DNA of 64,000 bases from Cheilinus undulatus (GCF_018320785.1 NC_054866.1:6028581-6092580), one strand, 5' to 3'. Positions 1-12,622 are shown, counted from the first letter of the stretch. Notes: generated from the sequence alone by a model not told the origin. Made by a program: numbers and translations.

Positions 1-3
1 AAG

Positions 4-677
4 TGTTATGACTGTGAGTCATATTTATTGTATTGTTGTTGTATAATGTGTAGAGGAGCGCTTGTGTTTTCTTCCTCCTCTCTCTCTCTTCTCCTCCACC
101 TTATGCTACTGTAGGTGTGGCGCGTCCTGGTTGGACGGCAGCGAAGGCGCGCACCAGCCAATTCTTGGAGGAGTGCAGTGGCATCATGGGCTGCAATTGG
201 CCAAGAGCTGATGGCTGCACATTCAAAAGGAGACAGCGGGAGCGGAGATGCCGACCCTCCTTCCTGACAGCCAACATTCGCTACAGAGCATTCATTGTGA
301 TTGTTAATTGTGATTTTGTTAATTCGTTAAAAACTACAAGTTAAAACATAAAAGCAGGCCCAGTAGGTAGGGGAGAATAGCTCTTTGGGAAACCGTTTTC
401 TCCTGTTTCTTTGGTAGGGAGTCAGTCTAGGTTTGTATGAGTTTTCTTTGTTTAAGACTAGGTAAGTGTTTTTGATTTATAAGAGTGTTTTTGGTAATTG
501 TTTTGCTATATCTCCCTGAGGTAACTTGTTGAATCTAACAAAAGAAAAAGCAATGATTAAATTTTGTTTGGACTGCAATCTCGTTTCCTGTCCCTTTGTG
601 TGTTGAATTATCTTGGGAGTGAGGAAGGAAAGGTCACCTTTATGTTACATCTAGTATCCCCTAGGCTGGGCGTAACA
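4..677. mobile_element. Solo LTR of an LTR retrotransposon
   Basis: Begins TGTTATGAC and ends GCGTAACA, giving 5-bp inverted ends TGTTA/TAACA. It is flanked by AAG at the very window start and TAAG after the end, compatible with a 4-bp target duplication cut by the window edge. No internal retroelement coding sequence follows; a dispersed repeat resumes at once. A 75-codon ORF inside (117-344) has no recognisable domain. The family (Ty3-like or other) cannot be decided. Confidence 0.6.
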
Positions 678-679
678 TA

Positions 680-1000
680 AGAATGAATGGAGGCCAATTA
701 GCCACAAGCTAGGAGGCTAGCTGTGCCTCTTTAACAGCTTTTCTCCCTCATATTGTAATGAATATGCTTTTAAAGGACACGGTGATATACTATCTTACAG
801 GACTAGACTGCCCTGCATGCACAAGGCAAGGATGGAATGTCTTTAAGCTTTGATGGCATCATCTTTCCAAAGCCTGTTTGGGGTGCTTTCACATTAGGCC
901 CAGTTGTTTCGAACCGCACCGCTAGCGTGAAAGCACCCTTAGACTTTAAAGGATGACTTCATCAAAGACAGAGGATGGATTGTTGGTGACGTTGGGGGCT
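680..1000 (+). repeat. Dispersed repeat (AGGCTAGC...CCTCTTTAACAGC family) ending in one CRE-type unit
   Basis: The segment is shared with 19690-20000 and 39590-39910: GAGGCTAGCTGTGCCTCTT, then TTTAACAGCTTTTCTCCCTC, then an aaggatggaat/catcaaaggcagaggatgg tail like the units of the 6690-7115 array. Non-coding, class unknown. Confidence 0.55.
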
Positions 1001-1439
1001 TTGGGAGCTTTTGATTATAATGAAATAGAATTTCAAATGTGTTGTTTTTAGTGATGGACCATTGTTGAGTTTGTATTGTTTTAAATGCTAGCGTGTTTTT
1101 TTTTATCATTTGTATTGTATATTTTTTACATATTCCTGCCCAGGGGCCACAGATGTAAATTAGCCTTATAGCTAACTCCTGCTAACCTGACACGCCAGAT
1201 GGATGTACACATCCATCTGGGAAAGCTTCAATAGGAAACGTCTGAGAAAAGGCAGCGGATTTGAAAAAAACTTGGAGTGTGATTGGATGAATGCTCTATC
1301 ACATCTCTACGGGCCAATCAGAGCAACAAAACACGCAATGTGGCCGCTATCAAGCCTCGTGTGTGCAGCTAGTGAGGAATAACGCGAAACATGGCGACTA
1401 TTGACATGTAAGTCCACCTGTAGTAAATTCAATTTCTGC

Positions 1440-2265
1440 CACACTGAAGATTCCTGATGGTGACACTGACTTAGCCACAGAGATCCTGTGTGGAGATGGG
1501 ACAAAGTTCCAGAAGAAAAACCATCAATTCAGCTCTCCACTGATCTGGGCTTTATATCAGAGTGGCGAGACGGCTAGACACATGAGAGCCTGCTTGGAGT
1601 TTGCAAAAAGCATGTAAAGGACTCGCAGACTGTGAGACACAAGATTCTCAGGTCTTTTGAAACCAAGATTAAAGTGGCCTCAGTTCTAAAAGGTATGTCT
1701 GGAGGAAAACAGGCACCACTCATCACCTGTCCAATACCATCCCAACAGTGAAGCATGGTGGTGGCGGCATCATGCTGTGGGGGTGTTTTTCAGCAGCAGG
1801 GACTAGGAGACTGGTCAGGGTTGAGGGAAAAATTAATGGCGATATCCTCCTAGCACTCAGGACCTCAGACTGGGCTGAAGGTTCACCTTCCAACATTAAA
1901 ATGACCCTAAGCACACAGCCAAGACAATACAGGAGTGGTTTAGGGACAACTCTAAATGTCCAAGAGGGGCCCAACCAGAGTCCTGTCATGAACCCTATCC
2001 AACATCTCTAGAGAGACCTGAAAATTGCTGTCAAATGATAGTCCCAATCTAATCTGAGTGAGTTTGAGAGGATTGCAAAGAGGAATAGCAGACAATCCCC
2101 CAATCCAAGTGTGCAAAGCTTGTCTCAGATTCAAACAGACTCAAAATTGCAATGGGGTACTGAGTGTAGATAAATGAGAGAAAATATTAATCTAAATGAC
2201 TGTATCAGGCTGCAACATAACAAAACCAAGAGGAACTGAAACTTCCTGAATACAGTGTATGCATG
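1440..2265 (+). pseudogene. Decayed Tc1-like transposase copy
   Basis: Broken pieces of a Tc1 transposase are readable on the plus strand, including [20 protein letters not shown] (1748 onward) and downstream phrases matching the C-terminal half. Frameshifts and stops throughout; no intact ORF and no clear inverted repeats. Confidence 0.75.
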
Positions 2266-2269
2266 TTAG

Positions 2270-3500
2270 CCTGCCCAGCTGTTTTTAACTCAAGAATCGT
2301 CTTTCCCCCAAGGTTAAATACCTAAAGGCTCAGAAATACTTGTTTATCGTTTGACCAAAGATGCTTCCATTGGTGTTTGTCAGTAGAACTTTGATTCTTT
2401 CTGTAAAACACAAACCACTGATACCTCACCATGATAACAGAAGATGCCATGGTTCATTCAAATAAATCAGTTCTGTCTATGAAGCACCGTGACCTCCTCC
2501 TGAACTTGCTCTCTAACCTCCCTTCAGCTTCGAATCCCTCGACACCTGAAACACCTGCAGCCTCTTCCAGCAGCTCTGACTCCCTTGCGTGGCTTTTGAG
2601 CCTTGAACCTAAAAATTTGGCTCATCAATCTTGATCTACCTGACGGACTGACAGGAGAGATGACACATCACTTACCTCAGCACAAAGTCATTCATTGGTA
2701 CGTTTTAGAAACACAACCATATGTCTTTGGGGTTGTCTAGACTTCCGTGTTAGGAATTCAGTTCCTGTATTATCTGCACTTCGTATGAATGTTCACACTT
2801 TGCATTTAGGGATGCATGAAAGTGTGTTTTTTCCACCATCTTTCATAACTTTAACACCTCTAGCTTTTGAAATAGATGTAAAAATCTAACTCAAAAATTA
2901 CCTTACTGGGGTGGGTTTTTATCTTACTTAGTGAAAGGGAAAATGAAGGCCTCTCTGAAAGGGTCAGCTTCTGTTTTGTCACATTTATCTAGAAATCAGA
3001 ATCAGAATGTCACCAATTTTTACAGCATGGTCAGACAATAATTTTTTACAGCTTTCATCAATGTTATTGTCTTTTTTATGCCCTCAAACACATGCAGTTT
3101 AGCAAAAAATTCTAAATCTTTGCATGTTAAAGTCCACAGTTTTAAAAGTAAATACACCAACAATCAAAATCAGTCATTTTTATCCTTATCTGACCATAAA
3201 AGTTAGCTATTAGACTTTTCACTTCCCCCTCTATTGTGACTGTTAAGACAAAATCAGTTATATACAGTATGAAATGATAAATCATAATGCATGTGTATGA
3301 TAACTCCAGTTTCATTTTTATTTCTGTCTAGCTCCTGGCTTGGTATCCTTGCATCATGGCCGCACATAAAGACGACTACACTGTGATTTTCAGCTCGTTC
3401 AGACATCAATTTTGCACGACTCTCTTGGGAGTTTGGGACCATTTTAAGCCTGATTATGTCTCATTTGTCATCCATTGTACATACAGCAAACACGGGAGCG
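2270..3500. other. Intergenic/intronic stretch, nothing recognised
   Basis: AT-rich sequence with only short ORFs (67 and 64 codons) that lack domains and splice-consistent borders. Presumed part of the large megf6 intron. Confidence 0.3.
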
Positions 3501-3502
3501 TA

Positions 3503-4215
3503 AGGCCGAATCCCAATTCTCCCCTTAACCCTCAATGTTATCCCTCAGTTTCAAAATGCGTGTTCCCGCAAAGTGGAGGGCTGTCCCAAATCTCCTGAGA
3601 GTTGAGTTGAGGGGCGAGTTTGAGGGCTTTATCTCCCTCAATTTAGAGATGTTCCTGGAGCTTCCTTGATATTGAGTGCAATAACTCAAAGAAAGATGGC
3701 AACGAATGCAGGGAAGAAATTGAGCTACAAATGTAAATTTCTTTGTTAATAGAGATCCAAAAATTATGAAAATCACTCCAATATCTTAGTTTAATGTTAT
3801 TTTATGGATTATTTACCTTTTTTTAGCATAACATTTACTTTTATTTTTACGATCATAAGCCAGTAACCGTGCCATCGCAGAAGCCTACGAGTTACAACTG
3901 GTGTTTGGTGTTAGCTAATGGCCGTGTTATATTGTGACTTTCAGCTGAATACGTCTGTGGTTGTGGTGTTTATACATGTTATTTGGTTGAATATTAACCC
4001 GTCCTCGTTCTTCATCTTCTTCCTCTGAATCGACAGATTATGCAGTTTTGGCACATTACTGCCCTCTACAGTCTGAAATTGTAACTGCTATTAAGGAGTG
4101 TCCCATTTCTAAGTCACGAGATGGCCTTTACACTTGGTTTTAAGGGGCGAGTTAAGACTGAGGGTTGAGCTTGAGGGTAAGACTGAGGGTTAAGGGGGGA
4201 ATCGGGATTCAGCCT
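3503..4215. mobile_element. MITE with AGGCYGAATCCC inverted ends
   Basis: Left end AGGCCGAATCCCAATTCTCC and right end (reverse complement) AGGCTGAATCCCGATTCCCC form about 24-bp terminal inverted repeats around a non-coding interior. Subterminal repeats rich in GAGGG follow. No convincing target duplication was found, so the superfamily is open. Confidence 0.6.
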
Positions 4216-5086
4216 GTGATATTAGAAAGTGGAAGCATTTAGGAACAGCAGCAACTCGGCCATGAAGTGGAAGACCAAGTAAAATCACTGAGCGATGACT
4301 GCTAAGGTGTAAGCTTCATGGACGGGTTTCCATGGCCGAGCAGCTTCTTGCAAGCATCACATCACCAAGTCTAATGCCAAGCGTTATATGAAGTGTTGTA
4401 GAGCACATCGGCACTGGACTGTGTAACAGTGGAGACGAGTTCTGTGGAGTGACAAATCACTTTTCTGTTTGCTAGTCAGATGGGTGAGTCTAGTTTTGAC
4501 AGATGCCAGAAGAACATTACTTACCTGACTGTATTATGCTAACTGTGAAGTTTGGTGGAGGAGGGATAATGGGGTTGCTGTTCAGGGTTTGGACTAGGCC
4601 CCTTATCTCCAGTGGCCAATCTTAATGCTTCAGCGTACCAAGACAGTTTAGACAAAGCTATGCTTCCAACTGTGTGACAAAAGTTTGGGGAAGGCCATTT
4701 TCCATTCTAACGCCCAGTGTGCAAAGCAAGGACAATAAAAACATGGTTTGATGAGTTCAGTGTGGTGGAACTTGACTGGCCTGCACAGAGCTCTGACCTC
4801 AACCCAGATCAAGCACCTTTGGGATGAGATGAAATGGAGATTACCAGCCAGACCTTATCATCCAACATCAGAGCCTTACTGATTAATGCTCTACAGAATG
4901 AACAGGCATGAATTCCCACAGAAACACTTGAAAATCTCATGGAAAGCCTTCCAAGAAGAGTGGAAGCTGTCCAAACTGCAAAAGGTGGACCAACTCCCTA
5001 TTAAAGTACATGTATTGGAACACAAAGTCATTACAGTCTTGTCGGTGTAATGGTTAGGTGGCTGGATACTTTTGTCCATATGGTAT
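4216..5086 (+). pseudogene. Decayed Tc1-like element, 3' part with one terminal repeat
   Basis: Reads as the C-terminal part of a Tc1 transposase with many stops (regions equivalent to ...GLLFRVWTRPLISSGQS and the DLNPD..HLWDEMKWRLP motif) and ends in a terminus containing GGATACTTTTGTCCATATGG followed by TA. The same family appears inverted at 63765-64000. Confidence 0.7.
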
Positions 5087-5099
5087 GTAATCATGTCTC

Positions 5100-5365
5100 A
5101 CTCAGGTAGCTCATGGTAAGTCTACCTTGAATGGTTCTTCTGACATTATGGCTAATAATCAAAACTAAAAAGCAGCACGGACTGAATGATGTTGTGGCTG
5201 ATAAGGGACAGTAGGAAGGAGGGAGTGGGCGTGTCTTACCACGCCCCCCTCCCTTCTGGTCATTATGACATCATTAAGATATGTGATGTCATAAAAGAAT
5301 TTAAATTCCAGGGTAGATGAACCTCAGCTGGAACTCTGGCTTTAGTTACTATTTAAATGAATCAG
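5100..5365 (+). repeat. Dispersed ~270-bp repeat, second copy at 45683-45945
   Basis: High similarity along GGTAGCTCATGGTAAGTCTAC, GACATTATGGCTAATAA, AAAAGCAGCACGGACTGAAT, GATAAGGGACAGTAGGAAGG and a shared GATGAACCTCAGC...TTTAGTTACT end. The beginning resembles a tRNA A-box, so a SINE origin is possible but unproven. Confidence 0.55.
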
Positions 5366-6263
5366 CTCAGCAATAAATCACAGCTCATCCAAAGGCCTTT
5401 TAGCCTTCCCTGATCCTCTTCAACATCTCTCAGTCCCTTCTTGTTTACACTGCACTATTTCTACTTACTATGAACTGATTACACCTTTATTGATGCATAC
5501 TTGATCTGGTTCAGATTATCAATGTTTGCATCGGCTGTAAAGGACTTTGGGTAAACTCCTCAAGGTTCCCAATATGCTTCATAGACAAAAAGACTGGATG
5601 TATTAATCTGAACTCATCACTTAGAGATAATTGATTGCTCAGAAGCAAATGGAAAGTGTTGGCCTCCCTCAGCTTTATGAATGGCGATGATAATGATTTC
5701 CCATCATGTACAACGAGAAGCAACAGCTGCTGGAATATTCTGGTGTTCTCTACAGACAAACATTGGCCGCCGGGTCGTGCTCGCTGCCTTTCTCATTAAC
5801 TGTTTTTGACATTACTTTGTCCTCTACAGCACAGTATCTCCCCTGTCCACAGTCTCCACGGACAAACAGCCTTCCTCCCTTAAAAAATGAAAGTATCTGA
5901 AGTACTCTGATGTTTCATAAATCAATAATCCTGCAGCCATGTGTCCTTTTCCCTCATGGTAAGAACATTAAACAGAGAACTGAAGATCAATAACTGAATC
6001 AGCAGCTCGCTCAGCGACGTGGACGGCCTCAATGTCATGCGGGTCGGAAAAGTGAGCAGCTACTGGAGAAACTGTTTGTATTTGCTGCATTTTACAGTCT
6101 TCATTCCCACATTTCTAGTGTAACAGAGTCAAATGATTCAGTAAGCTTTTAAAGATAAAAAGTATGTTTATAAAGTCAAATCAAAACACTAAAGGTTTTT
6201 TTGCACCAACTTGTTCTCTCATCTTTTGGGACCAGAAGGGAAAATAATCATTCTGTGTCCAGA

Positions 6264-6332
6264 ATTTAAAAAAAAAAAAAAAAAAAGTCATATTCCCAAA
6301 AAAAAAAAAAAAAAAAAAAATCCTTTCACTTC
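6264..6332. repeat. Two adjacent poly(A) tracts
   Basis: Two A-runs of about 19 and 24 bases separated by a short GTCATATTCCC-type spacer. Simple sequence, prone to slippage and to assembly error. Confidence 0.8.
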
Positions 6333-6679
6333 TTTGTATGGGGTCAGTTTGTGCCATTATTCAAAGCAGTTACTGTCTGCAGTGACACAGAGGGCCACTT
6401 CACAGGCTCTTCATCTCTCCTGCTCTCCGTTATTAGCCATATAGGCCGTCTCCTATACAATTTAAGTGTTATGACATTTGCAGTTTGAAAAAATGTATTA
6501 CAGGACGATGGAACAGCCTGCAACTGGTTGTCTAGGCCTTTCACAAAGCATTGTGGGATACAAAAACGTGACAGCATTAGCCACTAGCGGCAGAAACATT
6601 CAAAAAATTGATTAACAAAAGATAAAAAGCATTCAATATCAGGGTAACTGGTGTGAATTTAATCTTTAAAGACCCTGTG

Positions 6680-7115
6680 TCTCTTCTTGGTAAAAGGATG
6701 ACGTCATCAAGGCAGAGGATGGAACAGTTTTGAAACTTTAAAGGATGATGTCATTAAAGGCAGAGGATGGAATTGTGTTATAAACTTTAATGGATGAAGT
6801 CATCAAAGGCAGGGGATGGATTTGTTTTAGAAACTTTGAAGGATGACGTCATCAAATCGAGAGGATGGAATTGTTTTAAAAAACTTTAATGGATGATGTC
6901 ATCAAAAGCAGAGGATGGAATTGTTTTAGAAACTTTAAAGGATGACATCATCAAAGGCAGATGATTGAATTGTTTTATAATATTTAATGGATAATGTCAT
7001 CAAAGGCAGAGGATGGAATTGTTTTACAAACTTTTAAAGATGACATCATCAAAAGCAGAAGTTAAAGTTGTTTAATAAATGTTAAAGGATGATGTCATCA
7101 AAGACAGGGGACGTA
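6680..7115 (+). repeat. 49-bp tandem array with CRE-like cores (9 units)
   Basis: Nine units start near 6697, 6744, 6792, 6841, 6891, 6941, 6990, 7038 and 7088. Consensus core is GGATGACGTCATCAAAGGCA followed by GAGGATGGAATTGTTTT. Two units keep the perfect TGACGTCA palindrome; others carry one change. Three inverted units lie at 7690-7880. Confidence 0.85.
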
Positions 7116-7689
7116 ATGTTGTTGTAGCTGGGAATGTTTGGGGGCTTTATCCCTCCATTCTTGTCAAACCTTAGGCCATAGTTGGCAACTTTACGGAAAG
7201 TGGCAAAATAATCCAGTACAATGACAACAACCACCTAACTGAAAATAGCTCCTTTGCATTAGCATTCTCCTTGGGAGCACAAGATCAATTATACCATTAA
7301 CTCCATGCACTCAGCATTAACCCAGTAAACAGTGGAGTTTCAAGGTCTTTAGAGGGGTGAAGGTGTGCTTGTTTAGTGTTAGAACTTCCTCGGATATGGC
7401 AGCAATTTAAGCTCTCATGAGCTACTTCCTCCTCATAGCTATGCTAACCAAGTAGCACTAGCAATGACCAGTCAAATGTGTCAAGCTTGGTGCCTTTAAA
7501 CCTGTGCCTGTGTCTGATAGATTACTGTGTTGTTCTTCTGTTATCCTTATATAAGCCCTCATGTCACAGCAGAGGACTCCAGATGGCCATCTAAAGACTG
7601 GAGGGATGGAGTCAGGCACTGCTTACATATGTTCCATTTCTACCAAGCAGTCCAGTTTGGTTCAGTCCAGTTTGTCACAGTAAGTACCA

Positions 7690-7880
7690 ATAGTTTTTCT
7701 CTTTTGTTCAGCTTTATGAACATTCCGTCCTTGCCTTTGAAGTTGATGTCATCCTTTAATGTCTAAAAATCAGTCCATCCTTGCATTTGAAGATGACGTC
7801 ATCCTTCAATGTCTTTAAAACATTCCGTCCTTGCCTTTGAAAAAGATGCTATCTTTAAATGACTAAAAAATGTTCCATCC
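7690..7880 (-). repeat. Inverted partner (3 units) of the 49-bp CRE-like array
   Basis: Reads CATTCCGTCCTTGCCTTTGA and GATGACGTCATCCTTCAATG on the plus strand, the reverse complement of the 6.7-7.1 kb units. Together they form an inverted repeat with about a 575-bp spacer. Confidence 0.75.
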
Positions 7881-8809
7881 TTGACTAGGCCCCCAGTTGC
7901 CATTCCAGTTTGACCAGTACCCACATGGTTTATTTTCCTTGTAGTAAGTCAGCGTTTCCACAGCTTTTAAACTGGGTGTTTTCTAACAGCATGTATACGG
8001 GCTGTCAGAGGACTGCAGACACAACAGGATTTATGGTTGGCTCGTGTTCCTTCTATGTTAAAAATCTTATCAGTATCCCAGAGCTCTGTTTCTGCATGGA
8101 AAGAATCAGGCAGGATAAATGTTGGGGCTGGTATGTTCGTTAATCTCAGCTAAAGAGATCACTCCAGGTTTCTGTTAAAGACATCACTGTTCTCTGAAGC
8201 TGTGAGAGAAACCACAGAAGTGAAACAATGACTTAAAGGTTTTCACCACGTGCAACTAGATGATCTTATTTTTCCTTGTTTCTATGATGTTATCACACCT
8301 AAAATGTAGGACTCAACAGCATAATTGCTCCCATGAATGTGGAGAAAAAACTGTTTTAAAGTCTTTATCACTGCAATGCAGATTTTTTTTTATCTTAGTC
8401 ACATGTAGAGATGTAAAATAAGTCTACCTAAGATATGTGACAGCAGAGGAAGAAAGGGAGTCAAACACTGGCTAAACATTCATGGTGTACATCCGATATG
8501 AAATTTACAATCCAGCTGAGGACAACACCAGATACTTTTCCTCAAGTTTTTGCCAAAATGCAAATATTTCTGATTCTGTTTCACTGCTTTCAAAAAGGAA
8601 GTATATTTAACAAACAGTAACTGATCAAGGATCAAACTGTTCACTTCAGCAGATGTTTAAGGTTGACGCCAGAACAAACAATGCAGTCTGGGTTCAACAT
8701 GTGAAACAGGAAGTAGAACACAGTCAGCCAGTCAGTTTGGTATGATATCAGTATGGTCCAAAGCATCCATGCTTTCAGAAGAAATGGGGAAGAAATGTTT
8801 GATAGAGGT

Positions 8810-9260
8810 TCACCTCCCAAAATTTGTATCGAAATACCCCAAATCTTCCATGGACACTAAAATTTCACAAAAAAAAAAAAAAAAAACAACAACAACAAAC
8901 AAACAAACAAACAAACAAAAAAAAAATATAGCAATTCACCCAAAATATTTTGATGAAAATTCCCCAAAATTACTGAAGAAATTTCAAAAATGATTCCATA
9001 AAATTCCACCCAAAATTTCCATGAAAATTCTTCCACATTTCCTTCAAAAATTATAATAGAAATTTCCTCAAAATTCTGTAGTATTCCTATTTTTCTTTTT
9101 TAATAAAAGTCCCTAAATAGCCATGAAAATCCCCTGAAATTTTCAACAGTTGTCCTTGTTGTTTTGATTGAAGTTTCTAGAAATTCCCTAAAGTCTAAAT
9201 CAAAATCACAGTTAAAAAGTCCCCTTAATCTTCCATGAAAATTACTCTAAATATTTCTGG
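8810..9260. repeat. Degenerate AAAATTCCC-rich low-complexity stretch with an (AAAC)n run
   Basis: Repeated variants of CCCCAAAATTTCCATGAAAATTC at irregular spacing plus a simple (AAC/AAAC)n run near 8886-8922. Non-coding. Confidence 0.55.
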
Positions 9261-11205
9261 GAATGTTGTGTCAGTCAGTTTTTCTAAAAACTTTGAAGTT
9301 TTCTAATCTTGACAAATCCAACATTCCCCATATGAGTGTCATGTTTAACTAGGATTTTTAAATGTTTCTTTTAAAAGACAACTCCTCAAATTACCTTTAG
9401 TATAAAGGAACAAATATTTCTAAGTGCATCCTGAACGTATTCAGATCAGTGTAAAATGTTTTGAGACTACGGGATATTAAAGCACCAATGAATGAGGCAG
9501 ACAGCTCTGAGTTTAGTAGACTTAGTAATGGTGGTGTACAGTGGCCAAATGTCAAACTCTCACATGTACACGCCGACCCAGTCTAACATCACTGCAGTCA
9601 AAGATCATGTTTCCATTTAAAAGCACTGAATAAGTTTTATAAAAATCACTGTCAAACAATCTACAACAGAAGCTAACACATATCTTATTTTAGCCCAAAG
9701 GTTCTGTACTTCTGTGAGAGTGAGTGCTAGGATCTGTACATCTATAAATGCTGACAGCACATGTCTAGAGGTTTACACTCACCAGGATGGACTCAGTCAC
9801 AGGTGTGGCTGATTTAAAGAGGAAGGAAGCAGTCGTGTCCAGACATGAGCTCAGTGATTGAGACGAGATCTGAGCTTATGGGAGACGGCTCGAGGTCGCC
9901 GGGATTAAACACTCAGCTCAAACCGAGGCAGACGATTCCCATGTGGGAAGTTCATTTACAACAGTGAAAATCTCTGCAGCTGCTGCAGGGCGCTTACAAA
10001 GCATTCTGGGATTGCTTGTAGCAAGAACCAGGACAACCACTTTTAGCAGCTTTTCTCCCCAATTAGCAGAACATCATTACTGATATTCATTATTTAAGTT
10101 CATCAATTAAGTCTTTTTTTTTTTTCAAATTTGTTCAGATTTATTATCAGGAGTTTGAGCAGTCAATTTTGAAATTGACTGGTGTGTTCCTGTTCCTGTT
10201 CGGGTCGATCGGATGCCTACGGTGGAATTAAAAAGGCTTTACTTGTAAGACTGTGGTGTGTTCAGCCTGTGGGGTTAATTTGTGGGATTTGAGGGCAAGA
10301 ATGTTAATTACAACCTAATATGGTGTGAGGACCTAAATGTAATCTCAAACTTGAAGGATTATTTTGGATTTTGTCCACTGGATCCCTCAGGTCTGGCCTA
10401 CAAAGATGCACCATCCCTGCAGAGCTCTACTGAGAGCAGAACAGTCTGGTTCTAGTAAAAGTTCAGGCTAGACCAGTGCTCTGCTCCCTCTCTCTACTTT
10501 TCATCCCTCAACATAAATCGGCCTCTTGAACACTGCTCTCTTTGGTATCGCTGCCAAGTGGCGGTGGTAGATCTCACTGTGTTATGGGTGCAGACCGGCC
10601 ACCTGCTTCTAATCTCTGATACGAGACAGAAGGCGGCGGTGGCGGTAGAAATGTGTGTCAGCTGCTGACACCAAGGCCGTGGTGCTGACAGCAAGGGCTA
10701 ATCAACAGCACGGACCGAGCATGTGCTGAGTCGGCTCTGTGATGGTTGTTTTTACCCCACGCCTCTCTGTCGTAGTCCATTACGGCTCGGTTTAGGCTCG
10801 GCTCTGGTAAAATTGGTGCATGGGTCTGCATGAAATTAAGAGTGCTGGCTTTAAACAGAGTGAGGACAGAAAGCATCTGGTCCTGACTAAAGGAGCCTGG
10901 CTGTTTTCAGCACTTTAAATGGAGTTATTAGTGATGAGCCAAAGACCTGGATCCTGGATCCTGTTGGACTGGAAGTTTAAGACATGGAGAGAGACAGAGA
11001 ACAATATAAGCCGTATGAGAAATGTTTACCATGTAAGAAAAGATCCACCTGTATATCCACAGTTCAAACTAATATCAAAGTTTTTTGACATTCATTTTTT
11101 TGTCCTTTATGAAGTGTTTAATTTTCCCAAAATTGAAGTGGATGTTGAGCTAGTGGCACAGCTGAAGGTCACGTTTTGCTATCTTTTACAGATTTTTATC
11201 AATTA

Positions 11206-11911
11206 CCGTATTTTCTGGACTATAAGTCGCACTTTTTTTCATAGTTTGGCTGGTCCTGCGACTTACAGTCAGGTGCGATTTATATATCAAAATATATATA
11301 ATTTAACATGTTTTTTTAATGTTAAGTCATACTGACTGACACGCACAAGGAGTAAACATTACCGTCTACAGTCACGAGAGGGCGCTCTAGGCTTGTGACA
11401 ACCTTGGAGACAACTATATGCTATATGATCCTGTACCGCTGAAGAATGAACGAAAACGGTAATCGAGCAGCAGAAAGAAAGTTTAGAGTGAGTGAGAAAC
11501 TTGTGAGGGTCTGGCAAAAAGCAGAGGTTACTCCTATTGCAATGAAGAAAACAAAGAAAGCTAATCACGGGCAGTAAGGAAGATGGCCAGAGCTGGAGGA
11601 ACGAGTACACAGATGGGTGCTTGAACAACGTGCTGCTGGGAGAGGCTTGTCAACAGCGCAGTTACGTCTCCATGCCCTGGTAGTTTTAAAGGAGAGGAAT
11701 ATAAATGACTTTGCAGGCGGGCCTTCTTGGTGTTACCGCTTCACGCAATGCAACCGCCTCTCTATCAGAGCATGGACAACAGTGTGTCAGTTTCTAAATA
11801 AATGCGACTTATAGTCCAGTGTGACTTATATATGTTTTTTTCCTCTTCATGACACATTTTTTGACTGATGTGACTTATACTCCGGAGCGACGTATAGTCC
11901 GGAAAATACGG
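11206..11911 (+). mobile_element. Internally deleted pogo/Tigger-like DNA transposon
   Basis: Terminal inverted repeats CCGTATTTTCTGGACTATAA (left) and CCGTATTTTCCGGACTATAC (right, reverse complement), each flanked by TA, the pogo/Tc1 target duplication. The interior keeps a fragment of the transposase DNA-binding region: an open stretch around 11580-11810 reads ELEERVHRWVLEQRAAGRG, STAQLRLHALVVLKERNIND and GPSWCYRFTQCNRLSIRA, typical of a CENP-B/HTH domain. The catalytic DDE part is absent. Confidence 0.75.
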
Positions 11912-11985
11912 TACTCTTAAAGTTTGCTGATGATTTTTAGCTCTGACTTTTACCGTGTGTGTATGTGATAGAATGTTGGGACTAT

Positions 11986-12622
11986 GGCCCCGTCCATACG
12001 GAGACGAATTCAGGAGTATATGCAAAAGCTTTTTGTTGTATCGGCATTTCATCCACAGGGAAACGGCGTTTTGGGTGACCGTAAATGATACTTTTTGAAA
12101 ATGGGTCCCAGAATGCATAAATCCATAAACGACAACCGTTTCATCTCCGTGTGGATGGCTACCGCATCTTTCTTGAAACGATTAAGTCACACACAGCGTA
12201 GCTCCCTTAAGGCACCTGTGCGGGTCTGGCAAAAACAATAATAGCGGACTACACGGTTGTGTTCGTGCTGCAGAAGCTACTGAGCTTGTTATGGCTTTTA
12301 CAGAAAAATCTGATGCTCCTTTACCACCACTGCGAAATGTACACACCATATGTTCTTAAATCCAATGTGGAGAACAGCCAGAAGGGCAACTAGTAGAAAG
12401 TTTGTGTCAGTTTTCTGTGATGTTCTTCTTCTCTTTTGGTGCATTTCCATGGCAGCAACACAGCGTCACATACAGGCTTGGCATATGCACTGCAGTGTTT
12501 TCAGTCGTTTCCAGTGGTTTCATGCTTATGCGGATATTTCCTGAAATTATCCCATCTTTATGGAAGACTTTTTCAAAACCAAACGGCAATATATCGCTTT
12601 GGTCTCCATGTGGACAGGGCCT
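11986..12622. mobile_element. hAT-like MITE with GGCCCYGTCCAYAYGGAGAC ends
   Basis: Left end GGCCCCGTCCATACGGAGAC and right end (reverse complement) GGCCCTGTCCACATGGAGAC are inverted repeats flanking 640 bp without a transposase. ORFs inside are short and overlapping. Superfamily assignment is from the look of the termini only. Confidence 0.55.

Noticed and set aside
117-344. 75-codon ORF at the window start
   Set aside because: It lies inside the solo LTR and resembles no known protein.
10919-11335. 138-codon plus-strand ORF
   Set aside because: It runs into the pogo-like terminal repeat at 11206 and has no domain or codon pattern of a real gene.
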